Assembly: GCA_051294375.1 (NCBI GenBank) | Contig: CM119265.1 | Location: 9,308,772-9,372,771 of the forward strand | DNA length: 64,000 nt | Direction of reading: 5' to 3' | Source: Paraspadella gotoi | Lineage: Eukaryota > Chaetognatha | Shown here: positions 1 through 13,136 of the stretch, piece after piece | Layout: every line of letters starts with the position of its first letter | Position numbering within the stretch: the first letter of the stretch is position 1 | Notes under the pieces: model-generated | Database searches by the model: none | Told to the model about the DNA's origin: nothing | What the model saw: only the letters and a program-made list of their open reading frames with translations | Made by a program: the position numbers and the translations under genes

Positions 1-3000
1 TAATCCTGCTGTGAGAAAAAATCCTGCTAAATAAGATTTCCTTGGATTTTGTTTAAAAAAAATGACTGTTCCTGCCAGCAAAAAGTCATTCCTGCCATGA
101 AAAATCCCCTTTAATATTTTTAGTAAAATAGTCCTGCCAACAGGAATTATTCCTGCTGTGAGAACAAAATCCTGCCAAAAGATTTCCTAAGATTTAGTTT
201 GAAAAATGACTGTTCCCTGCCAGCAAAAAATCATTCCTGCCATGAAAAATCCCCTTTAATATTTTTAGTAAAATAGTCCTACCAACAGGAATTATTCCTG
301 CTGTGAGAAAAAAATCCTGCAAAAAGATTTCCTAAGATTTTGTTTGAAAAATGACTGTTCCTGCCAGCAAAAAATCATTCCTGCCATGAAAAATCCCCTT
401 TAATATTTTTAGTAAAATAGTCCTGCCAACAGGAATTATTCCTGCTGTGAGAAAAAATCCTGCCAAAAAGATTTCCTAAGATTTTGTTTGAAAAATGACT
501 GTTCCTGCCAACAAAAATCATTCCTGCCATGAAAAAATCCCCTTTAATATTTTTAGTAAAATAGTCCCTGCAACAGAAATTAATCCTGCTGTGAGAAAAA
601 AATCCTGCTAATAAGATTTCCTTGGATTTTGTTTGAAAAATGACTGTTCCTGCAGCAAAAAGTCATTCCTGCCATGAAAAATCCCCTTTAATATTATTAG
701 TAAAATAGTCCTGCCAACAGGAATTATTCCTGCTGTGAGAAAAAAAATCCTGCCAAAAAGATTTCCTCAGATTTTGTTTGAAAAATGACTGTTCCTGCCA
801 GCAAAAAATCATTCCTGCCATGAAAAATCCCCTTTAATATTTTTTAGTAAAATAGTCCTGCCAACAGGAATTATTCCTGCTGTGAGAAAAAAAATCCTGC
901 TAAAAAGATTTCCTAAGATATTGTTTGAAAAATGACTGTTCCTGCCAGCAAAATCATTCCTGCCATGAAAAATCCCCTTTAATATTTTTAGTAAAATAGT
1001 CCTGCCAACAGAAATTAATCCTGCTGTGAGAAAAAAAATCCTGCTAATAAGATTTCCTTGGATTTTGTTTTGAAAAATGACTGTTCTGCCAGCAAAAAGT
1101 CATTCCTGCCATGAAAAATCCCTTTAATATTTTTAGTAAAATAGTCTGCCAACAGGAATTATTCCTGCTGTGAGAAAAAAATCCTGCCAAAAAGATTTCC
1201 TAAGATTTTGTTTGAAAATGACTGTTCCTGCCAGCAAAAAAATCATTCCTGCCATGAAAAATCCCCTTTAATATTTTTAGTAAAATAGTCTGCCAACAGG
1301 AATTATTCCTGCTGTGAGAAAAAAAATCCTGCAAAAGATTTCCTAAGGTTTTGTTTGAAAAATGACTGTTCCTGCCAGCAAAAAATCATTCCTGCCATGA
1401 AAATCCCCTTTAATATTTTTAGTAAAATAGTCCTGCCAACAGAAAATATTCCTGCTGTGAGAAAAAAATCCTGCCAAAAGATTTCTTCAGATTTTGTTTG
1501 AAAAATGACTGTTCCTGCCAGCAAAAAATCATTTCCTGCCATGAAAAATCCCCTTTAATATTTTTAGTAAAATAGTCCTGCCAACAGGAATTATTCCTGC
1601 TGTGAGAAAAAAAATCCTGCTAAAAGATTCCTAAGATATTGTTTGAAAAATGACTGTTCCTGCCAGCAAAAAATCATTCCTGCCATGAAAAATCCCCTTT
1701 AATATTTTAGTAAAATAGTCCTGCAACAGAAATTAATCCTGCTGTGAGAAAAAAATCCTGCTAATAAGATTTCCTTGGATTTTGTTAAAAAATGACTGTT
1801 CCTGCCAGCAAAAAGTCATTCCTGCCATGAAAAATCCCCTTTAATATTTTTAGTAAAATAGTCCTGCCAACAGAATTATTCCTGCTGTGAGAACAAAATC
1901 CTGCCAAAAAGATTTCCTAAGATTTAGTTTTGAAAAATGACTGTTCCTGCCAGCAAAAAATCATTCCTGCCATGAAAAATCCCCTTTAATATTTTTAGTA
2001 AAATAGTCCTACCAACAGGAATTATTCCTGCTGTGAGAAAAAAATCCTGCCAAAAGATTTCCTAAGATTTTGTTTGAAAAATGACTGTTCCTGCCAGCAA
2101 AAAATCATTCCTGCCATGAAAAATCCCCTTTAATATTTTTAGTAAAATAGTCCTGCCAACAGGAATTATTCCTGCTGTGAGAAAAAAATCCTGCCAAAAA
2201 GAATTTCCTAAGATTTTGTTTGAAAAATGACTGTTCCTGCAACAAAAAATCATTCCTTGCCATGAAAAATCCCCTTTAATATTTTTAGTAAAATAGTCCT
2301 GCCAACAGAAATTAATCCTGCTGTGAGAAAAAAATCCTGCTAATAAGATTTCCTTGGATTTTGTTTGAAAAATGACTGTTCCTGCCAGCAAAAAGTCATT
2401 CCTGCCATGAAAAATCCCCTTTAATATTTTTAGTAAAATAGTCCTGCCACAGGAATTATTCCTGCTGTGAGAAAAAAATCCTGCAAAAAGATTTCCTCAG
2501 ATTTTGTTTGAAAAAATGACTGTTCCTGCCAGCAAAAAAATCATTCCTGCCATGAAAAATCCCCTTTATATTTTTAGTAAAATAGTCCTGCCAACAGGAA
2601 TTATTCCTGCTGTGAGAAAAAAAATCCTGCCAAAAGATTTCCTAAGATTTTGTTTGAAAAATGACTGTTCCTGCCAGCAAAAAATCATTCCTGCCATGAA
2701 AAATCCCCTTTAATATTTTTTTAGTAAAATAGTCCTGCCAACAGGAATTATTCCTGCTGTGAGAAAAAAAAATCCTGCCAAAAAGATTTTCTAAGGTTTT
2801 GTTTGAAAAATGACTGTTCCCTGCCAGCAAAAAATCATTCCTGCCATGAAAAATCCCCTTTAATATTTTAGTAAAATAGTCCTGCCAACAGAAAATATTC
2901 CTGCTGTGAGAAAAAATCCTGGCCAAAAGATTTCCTCAGATTTTGTTTGAAAAATGACTGTTTCCCTGCCAACAAAAATCATTCCTGCCATGAAAAATCC

Positions 3001-3790
3001 CCTTTAATATTTTTAGTAAAATAGTCCTGCCAACAGAAATTAATCATGCTGTGAGAAAAAAATCCTACTAATAAGATTTCCTTGGATTTTGTTTGAAAAT
3101 GACCTGTTCCTGCAGCAAAAAAAGTCATTCCTGCCATGAAAAATCCCCTTTAATATTTTAGTAAAATAGTCCTGCCAACAGGAATTATTCCTGCTGTGAG
3201 AAAAAAATCCTGCCAAAAAGATTTCCTAAGATTTTGTTTGAAAATGACTGTTCCTGCCAGCAAAAAATCATTCCTGCCATGAAAAATCCCCTTTAATATT
3301 ATTTTTAGTAAAATAGTCCTGCCAACAGAAAATATTCCTGCTGTGAGAAAAAAATCCTGCCAAAAAAGATTTCCTAAGATTTTGTTTGAAAAATGACTGT
3401 TCCTGCCAACAAAAAATCATTCCTGCCATGAAAAATTCCCCTTTATTATTTTAGTAAAATAGTCCTGCCAACAGAAATTAATCCTGCTGTGAGAAAAAAA
3501 TCCTGCTAATAAGATTTCCTGGATTTTGTTTGAAAAAATGACTGTTCCTGCCAGCAAAAAATCATTCCTGCCATGAAAAATCCCCTTTAATATTTTTAGT
3601 AAAATAGTCCTGCCAACGGAAATTAATCCTCTGTGAGAAAAAAATCCTGCTAATAAGATTTCCTTGGATTTTGTTTGAAAAATGACTGTTCCTGCCAGCA
3701 AAAAGTCATTCCTGCCATGAAAAATCCCCTTTAATATTTTTAGTAAAATAGTCCTGCCAACTGAAATAATCCTGCTTTAAGAAAAAAATC
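1..3790. repeat. Satellite array, ~145-bp unit, about 26 copies
   Basis: Tandem array. Successive copies of the landmark CTGTGAG are 144-147 bp apart (for example 11, 158, 303, 447, 591). Each unit holds five CCTGC/CCTGCC boxes separated by A-rich spacers, so the unit probably grew from a ~29-bp sub-repeat. Two variants alternate irregularly: one reads CAGGAATTATTCC before the landmark, the other CAGAAATTAATCC followed by CTAATAAGATTTCCTTGG. Many copies differ by single-base indels in A runs. The array begins before the window. Open frames here are repeat translations with no coding merit. Confidence 0.95.
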
Positions 3791-4040
3791 CTGCTAATAA
3801 GATTTCCAATTCTTTTTTGTTCAATCCTGCCAGGAGTGATAATCCTGCTGTAAAAAAGTCCCTGAAGGCCAATCAAAAAAAAAACGTTCCTGCAAATATA
3901 TCAATCCTGCTAAGGAAAATCCGTGATTACAATCAGAGTGATCCTGCCAGTCCTGCTATCATATTTCCGAAATTCGTTAGGTTTTTTTTTTATCCTAATC
4001 CTGCCAAATCTGACCCCAAATTCCTGCCAATGAGCAGAAA
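3791..4040. repeat. Degenerate edge of the CCTGC satellite
   Basis: CCTGC boxes continue at irregular spacing (about 3,825, 3,845, 3,905, 3,942, 4,000 and 4,023) but the 145-bp period is lost. This is what a mutated array boundary looks like. It supports an ancestral short CCTGC-spacer repeat from which the longer unit was assembled. Confidence 0.7.
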
Positions 4041-5243
4041 CCCCTGTTCTTCGTTGTTCGTGTTCATTGTCTTTTGATCGCTAAACGTCCGGAGAAATGA
4101 CGTTTATTCTCTTCTCCCGGGTTTTTGCATATTTTTTTTACAGTAAACAACCGTTTTTTGGCGCCTAGGGATCAAACGGAGTTTCAAATGCTAATTCTAT
4201 GGATTACCAAGTTATTTACCGATATTAAAAAGATTTATTTTGGTTTCTGGCTAACGGACGAATTTTACTAAAAAGTTCAGGATTACGTATTTCTAGGGTT
4301 ATTTTGGAGTTATTCTGCAGTTCTATAAAATATATTGAAAATATTAGTGTACTGCTATCCTCTCTCTTTAATGCGGACTAAAAACAATTTTTTTCGTGGA
4401 GCATCTTTACTAAACGAAAGAAAATAACTAAACTGGAGAATTCCATGAAGTCAAAATTATTTTTTCGTACCTTTTTAGCGCTGAGGGATATTGATGTGAA
4501 GGAAAAGTGAAATTTTATATTCCACTTGAATTTTTGATAACATTAATGCATATGCCATATTCTTCCTACAGTATATTTAAAAAAAAAAGATTTTGAAGTT
4601 TTAATGAGTATTTGGTTTTACTACCACTTCTGGATGTGTAGCGAGGTCAAAACCGAGTTTTGATCCTGTACAGGGTGTCACAGGCGTGAAAGGGTTAAAA
4701 GATCGGATGATGAAATTTGGGTGAAGGATGAATTGTCTTCTCATCCTCGTTTTCACGACGGGACATTTCTAAACGAAAAACCACAGGGAAAAAAGTTCAC
4801 GTCGTTATATGGGATGGCGAAAAGGAAATCCAATTGGTGCAGCGACTCAGAACTGGGGAGTTTGGGAGTTCATGGTGCGAGAAGCTGAGTTCGAGGAAGG
4901 GGTGCTCTTTGAGGACGACGACGACGACGACGACGAAGATTGTAAATCAGCGACTTTTGGAGTCAAGCTTTTGCAATTCATGCCGACGACAATGGACGAC
5001 GACGTCGCTCGAATTACGCCGAAAAAGATCGACGGAGCGAAAACAAAGGACAACGGAATAAAATCAAAACAAAACTCAGAAGCGAGAATTTTCAAAAAGT
5101 CGAATTTAATGGAGCGAGAAATTTTTTGGGTGAGGCGAGGGATTGTGAATTGGGGCGCTTGTGACGGAATGTCGAGCTAAAAATAGAATGTGACTCCTGA
5201 TTCGCCCTCCCGTGAAAGGAAAAATTATTCTTTTAGGGGAGAG

Positions 5244-5317
<74 letters not shown>

Positions 5318-6596
5318 AAAAAATGAAAAATGCCAAAATTTGTGAAATGAAGGAATCAAAAAAATAAGGATTCAGAATTTTCAGAATTTTCAATGCGCGG
5401 TATGATTTTGATCGTGGGTCGGATTTTTTCCGTCCTCCAATTTTATGTCCGAATTATTTTCGTCAACTGGAGTTCATGGGAGGACGATGCGCTTGATGGA
5501 GGATCAATGGAGGATCAATTGGAGGATCAATGGAATCGATGGCGCAATTGAAAGATTTCGCCTCAATTTCGCGTTTGCATCACAAAAGAGGAAAAGTCGA
5601 AAAATTAAAGAAAATCGGATAAAACGTTAAAAGAGACGAAATGATAGGAGAATGATTGGGAAATGTTGGAAGAAGAGTTGTGGGATGGAATGATTGGGAA
5701 ATGTTGAATGCTCCTTTTGTGATAAATAGAAAGAAGGAGGTAACCGACGAAAGATTAATTTGCATATTTCCGACAAGTATTGAAGTTAAAGGATTACAGT
5801 TGATAATTTTTTTTAATAGGAAAGATGTTCTCAGACTCAACAAAATTATGACTTTCATTTTTTTATAGAATTTACGATCGCTTACCCTTTAAAAACTGTC
5901 TCCAGCAACTTGTATTCTTCATACAAACAATATTATTTAGTACTCTATATTTTTCCCAACATTCCTATCCTAGATGATAAATTAGACAAGGAAATAGACA
6001 ACGAAAATAAGTTCTTTTTGGTTGCTCTCTCGTTTCCGTCACTCGGTAACATTATCCAAATTTTCTCACGATTTCTATTCGACTTTGTTGTGTTTTTCCA
6101 AATCGCATCTCGCAAACGCGGGATTCCACTTTGACGGAATTTCTTGTTTTTTCCTAAATGTTTTTTTTTTCCGGTTTTTTTTTCTCCCAGATTCTCGTCT
6201 CGTAGTCTTTTGTCTGTTTTTTTTCTTCCGTCGTCGGAATCTTGTCTCTCGGCAACGAAAAGGACAACAACGAACAATGATTTCCCCCCCCCCTCTTCGA
6301 ATCATCGTCACATCTTCTCTCTAACTCGGCAACTTTGTTGTCACCAAATATTATAAGACGACGCTGATTTGCTTGCAACTCTGGCAACCAACAAGTAAGG
6401 CGCTTGCAACTCGGCAACAATCAGATGGCGCTCGCATCTCGGGCAACGGAGACAAGTGTTTCGCGTCGAATTCTCTTCAAATTTCGAGTTTCCGCGTCGT
6501 TGAAAGTTCGACCCAAATTATTTTTTTTCTGGCGTGAAATCTCTCTCGCCCACAACGCGTAGGAAAGATGCGGTACGCCCTTGGCCTTCCCTTTCC

Positions 6597-6644
6597 TCTT
6601 CTCTCTTCTCTCTCTTCTCTCTTCTCTTTCTCTCTTTCTCTCTC

Positions 6645-6740
<96 letters not shown>

Positions 6741-6756
6741 TTTCTCTCTCTCTCTC
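6597..6756. repeat. (CT)n microsatellite
   Basis: Nearly pure CT run on the + strand with interspersed TTCTC interruptions. It produces overlapping Ser-Leu and Arg-Glu open frames on both strands that should not be read as proteins. Confidence 0.95.
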
Positions 6757-7396
6757 TCATTCTAATTTTCCCTTCCCGTTCGCTTCATTTTAAAACCCAA
6801 AAAAGTTTCTCAGGAATTTGTTTGTTTAGTGTTTGTTATTTAGTTTGATTATTTCACCTTTTTTTCCCGACGCAAATTTTGTTCTTCCATTTACGGAAAC
6901 TCTTTCAAATCAAGATTCACTTCACGGTTTCCAAAACGGCGCGACTCTGTCTAATTAAATTCTTTTAGAAACAAGGTTACAAGGTTTGACTCTATGTTCA
7001 AAGATTCTTCGGGTTCCGATTGCTTCCTTTGACGTTCGGAACAAAGTTTGGGGTCAGAAGAGATTCATTCATTCGTTAGACGTGAATTCCTGAATTCATT
7101 TCTTCTCATCTTGTTTAATTTATTCATTCATTATATAAAAGTTATATTCACAATTCATTCTTCATCTTCTATCTTGCTACTCTCTCAATGTGTCTTTAAA
7201 AAGTAAACTTTGTATATATAAACCGTAATCGCATTGTTAAAAATTAAAACTTAAGCTTAGTAATAGTATGTTCCTTGTTTTATATTACGTTATGGTTAAT
7301 CAAATTACACAGAATTTTGATTTATTTTTTCCCCAAAAGAGAAGAAACGAAAAAATCGTTCCTTCACATTTTTTTCTCACGCTGTTTTTTTTTGCT

Positions 7397-7397
<1 letters not shown>

Positions 7398-7491
<94 letters not shown>

Positions 7492-7494
7492 CTT
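7398..7494. repeat. (CT)n microsatellite
   Basis: Almost uninterrupted CT dinucleotide tract. Same family of sequence as the run at 6.6 kb. Confidence 0.95.
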
Positions 7495-8202
7495 AAGTCT
7501 CGGCATCGATTCGTGTCCCGGCAACAACTCCCCGGAAAAACAATCGTGGGTCGCTAAATGCCATCCGGATGCCGACAGGAAAAAAATTGTTGACTGATTC
7601 CAAAGTTGCTCTTTTTTTTTTCTGTTGTTTTCATCGGAATTCGTTTTTGTCTTTTTGTTTTAAGATTTTGTTGCACAGTTTTTCGCCAAAATTCCAGCAT
7701 CTCTCAGCAACGAGCGAGGACTCTTTGACTCTTTCTCTCTCAACCCTCTCCTATCTCTCTCTCTCTCTCACTACCTCTGCCTCCCTCTTCCCTCGCCTCA
7801 CCCCCCTCAAAAAAGACTACTCAATATCATCGCTCCCTCCGTCATTTTTAAAGGAGCTTTTTACTCCTTTTCAACTCGGTCAACATTTTTCGATCTACAA
7901 AAACAAATTCGATGCCAAAAATCGCGTTAGGTTTTAATTTCGATGGGAAAATAAAAGGAAATTTTCACTCGGGACGAAATAAAAATGAATGTATATTTTG
8001 GTGAGTGAATGATGNNNNNNNNNNNNNNNNNNNNNNNNNNNNNNNNNNNNNNNNNNNNNNNNNNNNNNNNNNNNNNNNNNNNNNNNNNNNNNNNNNNNNN
8101 NNNNNNNNNNNNNNNNNNNNNNNNNNNNNNNNNNNNNNNNNNNNNNNNNNNNNNNNNNNNNNNNNNNNNNNNNNNNNNNNNNNNNNNNNNNNNNGAGAGA
8201 GA

Positions 8203-8233
<31 letters not shown>

Positions 8234-9120
8234 TAATAATTTTCTTGCGGATTCAAAGTTTTGAGATTTTTGTTGACTTTGGAAGCGAATGACTCTGCCT
8301 TCTTTTTTTTTGTTTTGTTTATCTTGGATCCTCAGTGATTTGGTGAAAAACTGTGAGTCGGGGTATCGCCGTATTTCGCCGCAGCTTTGCGGAGCATCGC
8401 GCAGCATTCGTAAGGCATTAAAAAGCATCCCCGGAATCGTAAAGCATATCGTTGGGCATATCGCAAAGTATTAGCGATCAATTATCACTCTGTAGGAGAT
8501 GAAAAAAATATCCGAGGCTTAGCTCGTTTTTTACAAATCTTTTCAACTAATTCGTTCCCAGAACTAAATTCTTAATAACATTAATCAAAGAGCGAAGTAC
8601 GGAAGACTTAGCTCGAGGTCGGCGAACCGTCTCAACCAAAACAAGAACCGAAATTAGTTACGTACTGCACTTGAAAAATAGGAAAACTTTTTAAAAAAAA
8701 TTAATGTTTTAAATACACGAAATAGAAATATATAAAAAGTTTTGAGATGTTTTGGATGGAGGTTGATCGGAATGAATGGAGAGATGGACGGAGGGATGAA
8801 ATATGAATGCGAATCTCGATTCATTCATTTTAATTCGGATGAATCTTTTTTTTAAATTTTTTTTCCTGATCTCAGTTTTTACCTACTTATATCCATTTTT
8901 TTGGGTTTCTTTACAAAATTCTTCTTTTTTTTTATTCCTGCGTTAAATGTCTTGTATTTTACAATTTCTTTTAATTTTATCTTCCTTCTTATAATTTCTA
9001 TTCTTACACTGTTACAGTCTCCGTTTTTCCCGCCTTCTTTCTACTTAATAGTAATTCCATCTTTTGTCTCTCCCTCTCTCTCCCTTTCGAAAGGCCATCC
9101 ACTCCCTCTCCCTTCCTTCT

Positions 9121-9155
9121 CCCATCCCTTTCCCCATCCCTTTCCCCATCCCTTT
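9121..9155 (-). repeat. 12-bp minisatellite with G-quadruplex potential on the - strand
   Basis: About three copies of CCCATCCCTTTC. On the - strand this reads as six or more runs of three to four G separated by one- to three-base loops, which fits the intramolecular G-quadruplex pattern. It lies just upstream of a CpG-rich stretch. Confidence 0.6.
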
Positions 9156-10308
9156 CCGCTTCCCCAACACGTGCGACTTGTTTGACGTCAAGACGTTTTT
9201 CTCACGCGCGTCGTCGTCGTCGTCGTTTCTCAGATTCGTTTTCGCCACTAACGCCTTGTTGGCCGCACGTGGCGTCAGTTTCCGTTTTCGTCGTCGTCGT
9301 CGTCGTCGTCGTCAGCTCATCAAACAAGAGGGTGACACGACGCGGCTTGCGAAGACGTCACCGAACAGATTTCGCGGTCGCCAATCGTCGTCGTCGTCGT
9401 CGTCGTCAGTCGAGGTTGACGTTTCGATGGGGGATTTCGTCTTCGCGAATTCCGAATCCTCTTTTCGTCCATCACGAGTTGTCTTCACGCGCCTGTGAAA
9501 TCCAGAGAGGGAATATTTAATTATCTGAAGGATTTGACGATGCCTCTTCCTTATGTCGATTGAGTAAGTTTGAGTACGAGTGTTTATTACTAAAACAAAA
9601 TTGGAAAGTTTAACGAGAGAGATAAAATTTTAATAATTTTGACGATTATTTCCGACTTTTCGTCTGTTTTTATCAATACTCCTTCTTATTTACAAGGACC
9701 TAACTTTAACTCCAAATTGTTTGGCTCAATTATTGTTCGTTTTTCCAGTGTCTACTGTACCGCTTCCTCTTTCAATTACTTTCTCAGATTCCCGCTTTCT
9801 TTTCTTTCTACGCGCGGATCTAAGAGAAGATGGAAGCCGTCGACGATGTTTTATTGCAGAAAAGACAACGCGACGGGGCGTGACCGCGCGAAATAAGATC
9901 CTCGGTGACGTCATCCGTCTCGCGCGAAAGAGAAATAAGTCGAATGAAAAGGGCGTCGTTGATATTCGCTGCAGAGTGAGATAGTCGGGCGGTTCTCGGG
10001 CGGTTCGCGGGCGTAATCACGCTTTTCGTAGGGTAAGTAAATTGACGTAGACGTAGACGTAGGGTAAGTAAATTGTTGGGATCGTCGTGGTCAGTGACTG
10101 GTCAGTGACTGGTCACAACTGAAGATACGATGTCTTTAGAATTTGGCAATGCCCGCTTTGCTCGTTACAAGCCCTGCGTTTTACTTTTTTCCTACGACCA
10201 AATGCAAAGCTATCAGTTCTTTCTTTCGCCTTTGCCCTTTTCTTTTCTTCGTTTTCTTTTCTTTTCTTTTCCTTTGCGTGCGCCACTCGGTTCGTGAGAA
10301 CCGTCGCA

Positions 10309-10322
10309 GTTGTCATGGCAAC
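10309..10322. promoter_or_regulatory. RFX-type X-box
   Basis: GTTGTCATGGCAAC fits the RFX half-site pair GTNRCC-spacer-RGYAAC, with a T at the variable position of the first half site. RFX factors drive ciliary genes in animals. It sits in a CpG-rich stretch with CRE and E-box motifs. No downstream gene was identified, so function is inference. Confidence 0.4.
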
Positions 10323-10513
10323 CGTTATTCTCGCGGGAGGCGTCGCCTTTCGCGCGCGTGATGACACGTGGTTCGGCGACGTCTCGACGTTTTGTGTTAC
10401 GCGGGAGACGTCACAAATCTCGCGCGGATTTTAATGACGCAAAAATAAAAACTACGACGACGTAAAATTTCTGACGAGAGTAATAAAAGAGGGGAAAAGA
10501 TAGAAAGATAGAT

Positions 10514-10514
<1 letters not shown>

Positions 10515-10595
<81 letters not shown>

Positions 10596-10612
10596 GAAGG
10601 AAGGAAAGAAAG
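10515..10612. repeat. (GAAA)n microsatellite
   Basis: Tetranucleotide run of about 95 bp, changing to GGAA units at its right end. Confidence 0.95.
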
Positions 10613-12738
10613 AACGATTTCACAGAATATGTTTTAAAGAGAAAAGCGACGTCCTTTACTCTCGTGAATCTTGGAGAGATCACGTGGCATCTCGCGAATT
10701 TTCGTGAGAATCCCAACCAAGAAAAATCTGCGAGCGACGCGTCGTCCATCAACGCCACTTCCGGTCTCGTGGGAGTTTCTTTTTTTCTCATACTCCGTCT
10801 CTGTCATTTTCTCTCTCTCTGTCTCCCTCTCTCTTTTTACCCGGCAGCGTTTAGTCTTTTCTCTCAGGCTTTAATCTCTCTTTCCATCCGACGGTCCTCT
10901 TCACTCTCTCCTTCATCGTCTCTCTCTCAATCTGTCTCTCTCTCTCTCTTTCACTCCGCGCGCACGTGAGCGACGCATCGTTCCCATACGGCTTTGGCGC
11001 CTTTTTCTCACGATGACACCCAAACCACGCCCCGTGGCCATACGTGAGCGCCGCAGTGAAGGGGGATGGGGGACACTTAAATATTTCTTTCTTTTCTCCG
11101 TTCTCTTTTTGTTTTCTTTCTTTCTTTCTTTCTTTCTTTCTTTAGTTCACTTTATTTTTTACTCTTTTTTTGGCATTTTTCAGATGCTTAATGTTTTCTC
11201 CCGCTCTCTCTCTGACTTTCTTCTTCTCCCTCTCTCTCTCACTCTCTCCCTTTCCGTCTCCCCCTCTCCCTCTCTCTCCCCACCAACTCTCTTCCGCACG
11301 AGATCAACCGCCGCCACGCGTTGGACGCCTCCCCAAAACTCTCTCTCCTCTCAAAGGAAAGAGATTCCGCGGAATGGAATCTCGATGCCATCCTCTTTGG
11401 CGGAAACGCAATCCGTTGATGGAATCGGTGAGGGGGGTCGTGGGATTGGGGCGGTCGAGGTGGCAGGGAGGTCTAAAATATTGGGGAGGGGATTTGAAGG
11501 TACCCTGGCAAGGTACCTTCTTAGTAGGTCAGTGGTAAAATGTTATAGAAAAGAGTTAACGGAATTGGTAAAGTTCGGTAGTAGCTGAACTCATGTCAAG
11601 TATTATTAGTAAGTTTTAAAAATAAAGTGTTAACAGCACTTCTGTAGTGGTTAGGATTTTGCTGTGGAGGGTAGGAGTTACTTCGACAAGAGACCGCAGG
11701 GAGGCGTGGGAGTTTCGACGTGGCCTTTGACATCCTCGTCGTCGTCGTCGTCGTCGTCGTCGTCAATTCCAGAGTCAATCGTGGAATTCTTTCTTTTTTT
11801 TATTTTCGAACGATTTTTCCTTCTTTCTTTTTCTTCTTTCTATTTTTACTCTCGATTTTTTCGGAGGCGAAAAGTCGCGTTTGGAAAAAGCGTGGGAATT
11901 CGAGGGGAAAATCGAGGGAAGTAGGACTAAGCTCTCGACGAAAATAAGTCAGAGGTTTTTTTAATATTATTGCTTTGAACCGGCCAAGTGTAGAATGATG
12001 GCATATTGCTATTTTTTAAGTTTCAAAAAAATGCGACATAAATAGTAGAAAATATTAACGCAAAATCTTCGAAAATCCACCGCGCTTCTTTGGAAGATTT
12101 TCGCCTATTAAGATTTGTGTTCCAAAATCTGACTCCCGGTTGAAAACTCTTAGAATTCGCAGTGGCCGTTCGCGTCGCTCTTTAACTTTTACTTTAAATA
12201 AAAATTTCAGCAAAATGGAACTAATTCACTTTAACATGATTGTATCATATTAGAAATAAACGCAAATGAAATGTAAAAAAAAAGTTTTGAGAGCCCTTCC
12301 AGACATATTTGCTATCGGATTCCTGAATTCGAAGTTTTATTGTATAAACTGACAACATGACCTAAATGGGTTGAACATTGTAATTGAAGGTGAGCAAAGT
12401 CCTTATTTTAATATATAAAAATTGCGTCAAAAATATTTTGCCCGAGCGGAACGCAGTCCATTTGAATGCGACTGGTTGCCAATGTCAAAATGATGGTTAT
12501 TTGTCAAGAGAAAAAAAAATGCGAGCCCTTCAGCATGCAACAGGATGCGGAATCAAGTGTTTTTATACAATCTATTTTACGCCGAATTTTTTCCCAGGGG
12601 GCGTTGACATTTATGTTGGTAGGATGCAGATATTGAACGAAAATCTCCCATTGAAAAAAGTCTTCCTGCGAATTTCTAAGAACGACGTAGACTCGCTAAG
12701 GGAAGGTGGGAAAATCGAAAAAGGATGTGGGTGGAGTC

Positions 12739-12745
<7 letters not shown>

Positions 12746-12835
<90 letters not shown>
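12746..12835. repeat. (GA)n microsatellite
   Basis: Pure GA dinucleotide tract of about 90 bp. Confidence 0.95.
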
Positions 12836-12836
<1 letters not shown>

Positions 12837-13136
12837 CATTTAACACACTTTTCATCGAAAGAGCTCTAATGAATTTTTTTTTTCGTGAATTACTTTTTAG
12901 ATTTAGTCGATTTGAATTTTGTCATTCTTTCGATTTTGAAATAGATTGAGTTTAAAGGAAAATAGCAAACATTCAACCAAATTGTACACAATACCGAATG
13001 TAACAATAACTAATTCTACTCAATAAAAAAAACTCAGAAAATAATCGTCTCAAAGAATTTTGCAAAACCGTCTATCACTTCGTTAATTTAGTTTTATATT
13101 TAGTTTTGTATTTTTTTTAAAAATTTTTTTATCGAG

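Larger units (their letters stand above)
4041..13136. other. Gene-poor stretch with microsatellites
   Basis: No exon with recognisable protein similarity was found on either strand. The stretch holds (GA)n at 5,241-5,313, (CT)n at 6,597-6,756 and 7,398-7,494, (GTC)n at 9,285-9,312 and 11,737-11,764, (GAAA)n at 10,515-10,612 and (GA)n at 12,746-12,835. From about 9,180 to 11,050 it is CpG-rich, with TGACGTCA at 9,906-9,913, several CACGTG boxes and an RFX-type X-box at 10,309. That may mark a promoter whose gene I could not find. Confidence 0.5.

Noticed and set aside
1303-3701. Open frames of 69-109 codons in the satellite
   Set aside because: They are translations of the same 145-bp unit in different frames, broken by indels, with no conserved start or protein features.
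1-3790. CRISPR-like array
   Set aside because: The whole unit is repeated including the would-be spacers, the period is 145 bp, and the surrounding genes are eukaryotic.
4809-5180. 123-codon frame with a poly-Asp run
   Set aside because: The Asp run comes from (GAC)n, the rest is compositionally ordinary, and no domain or splice context supports it.
6518-7527. Ser-Leu and Arg-Glu rich frames
   Set aside because: Pure products of (CT)n and (GA)n microsatellites.
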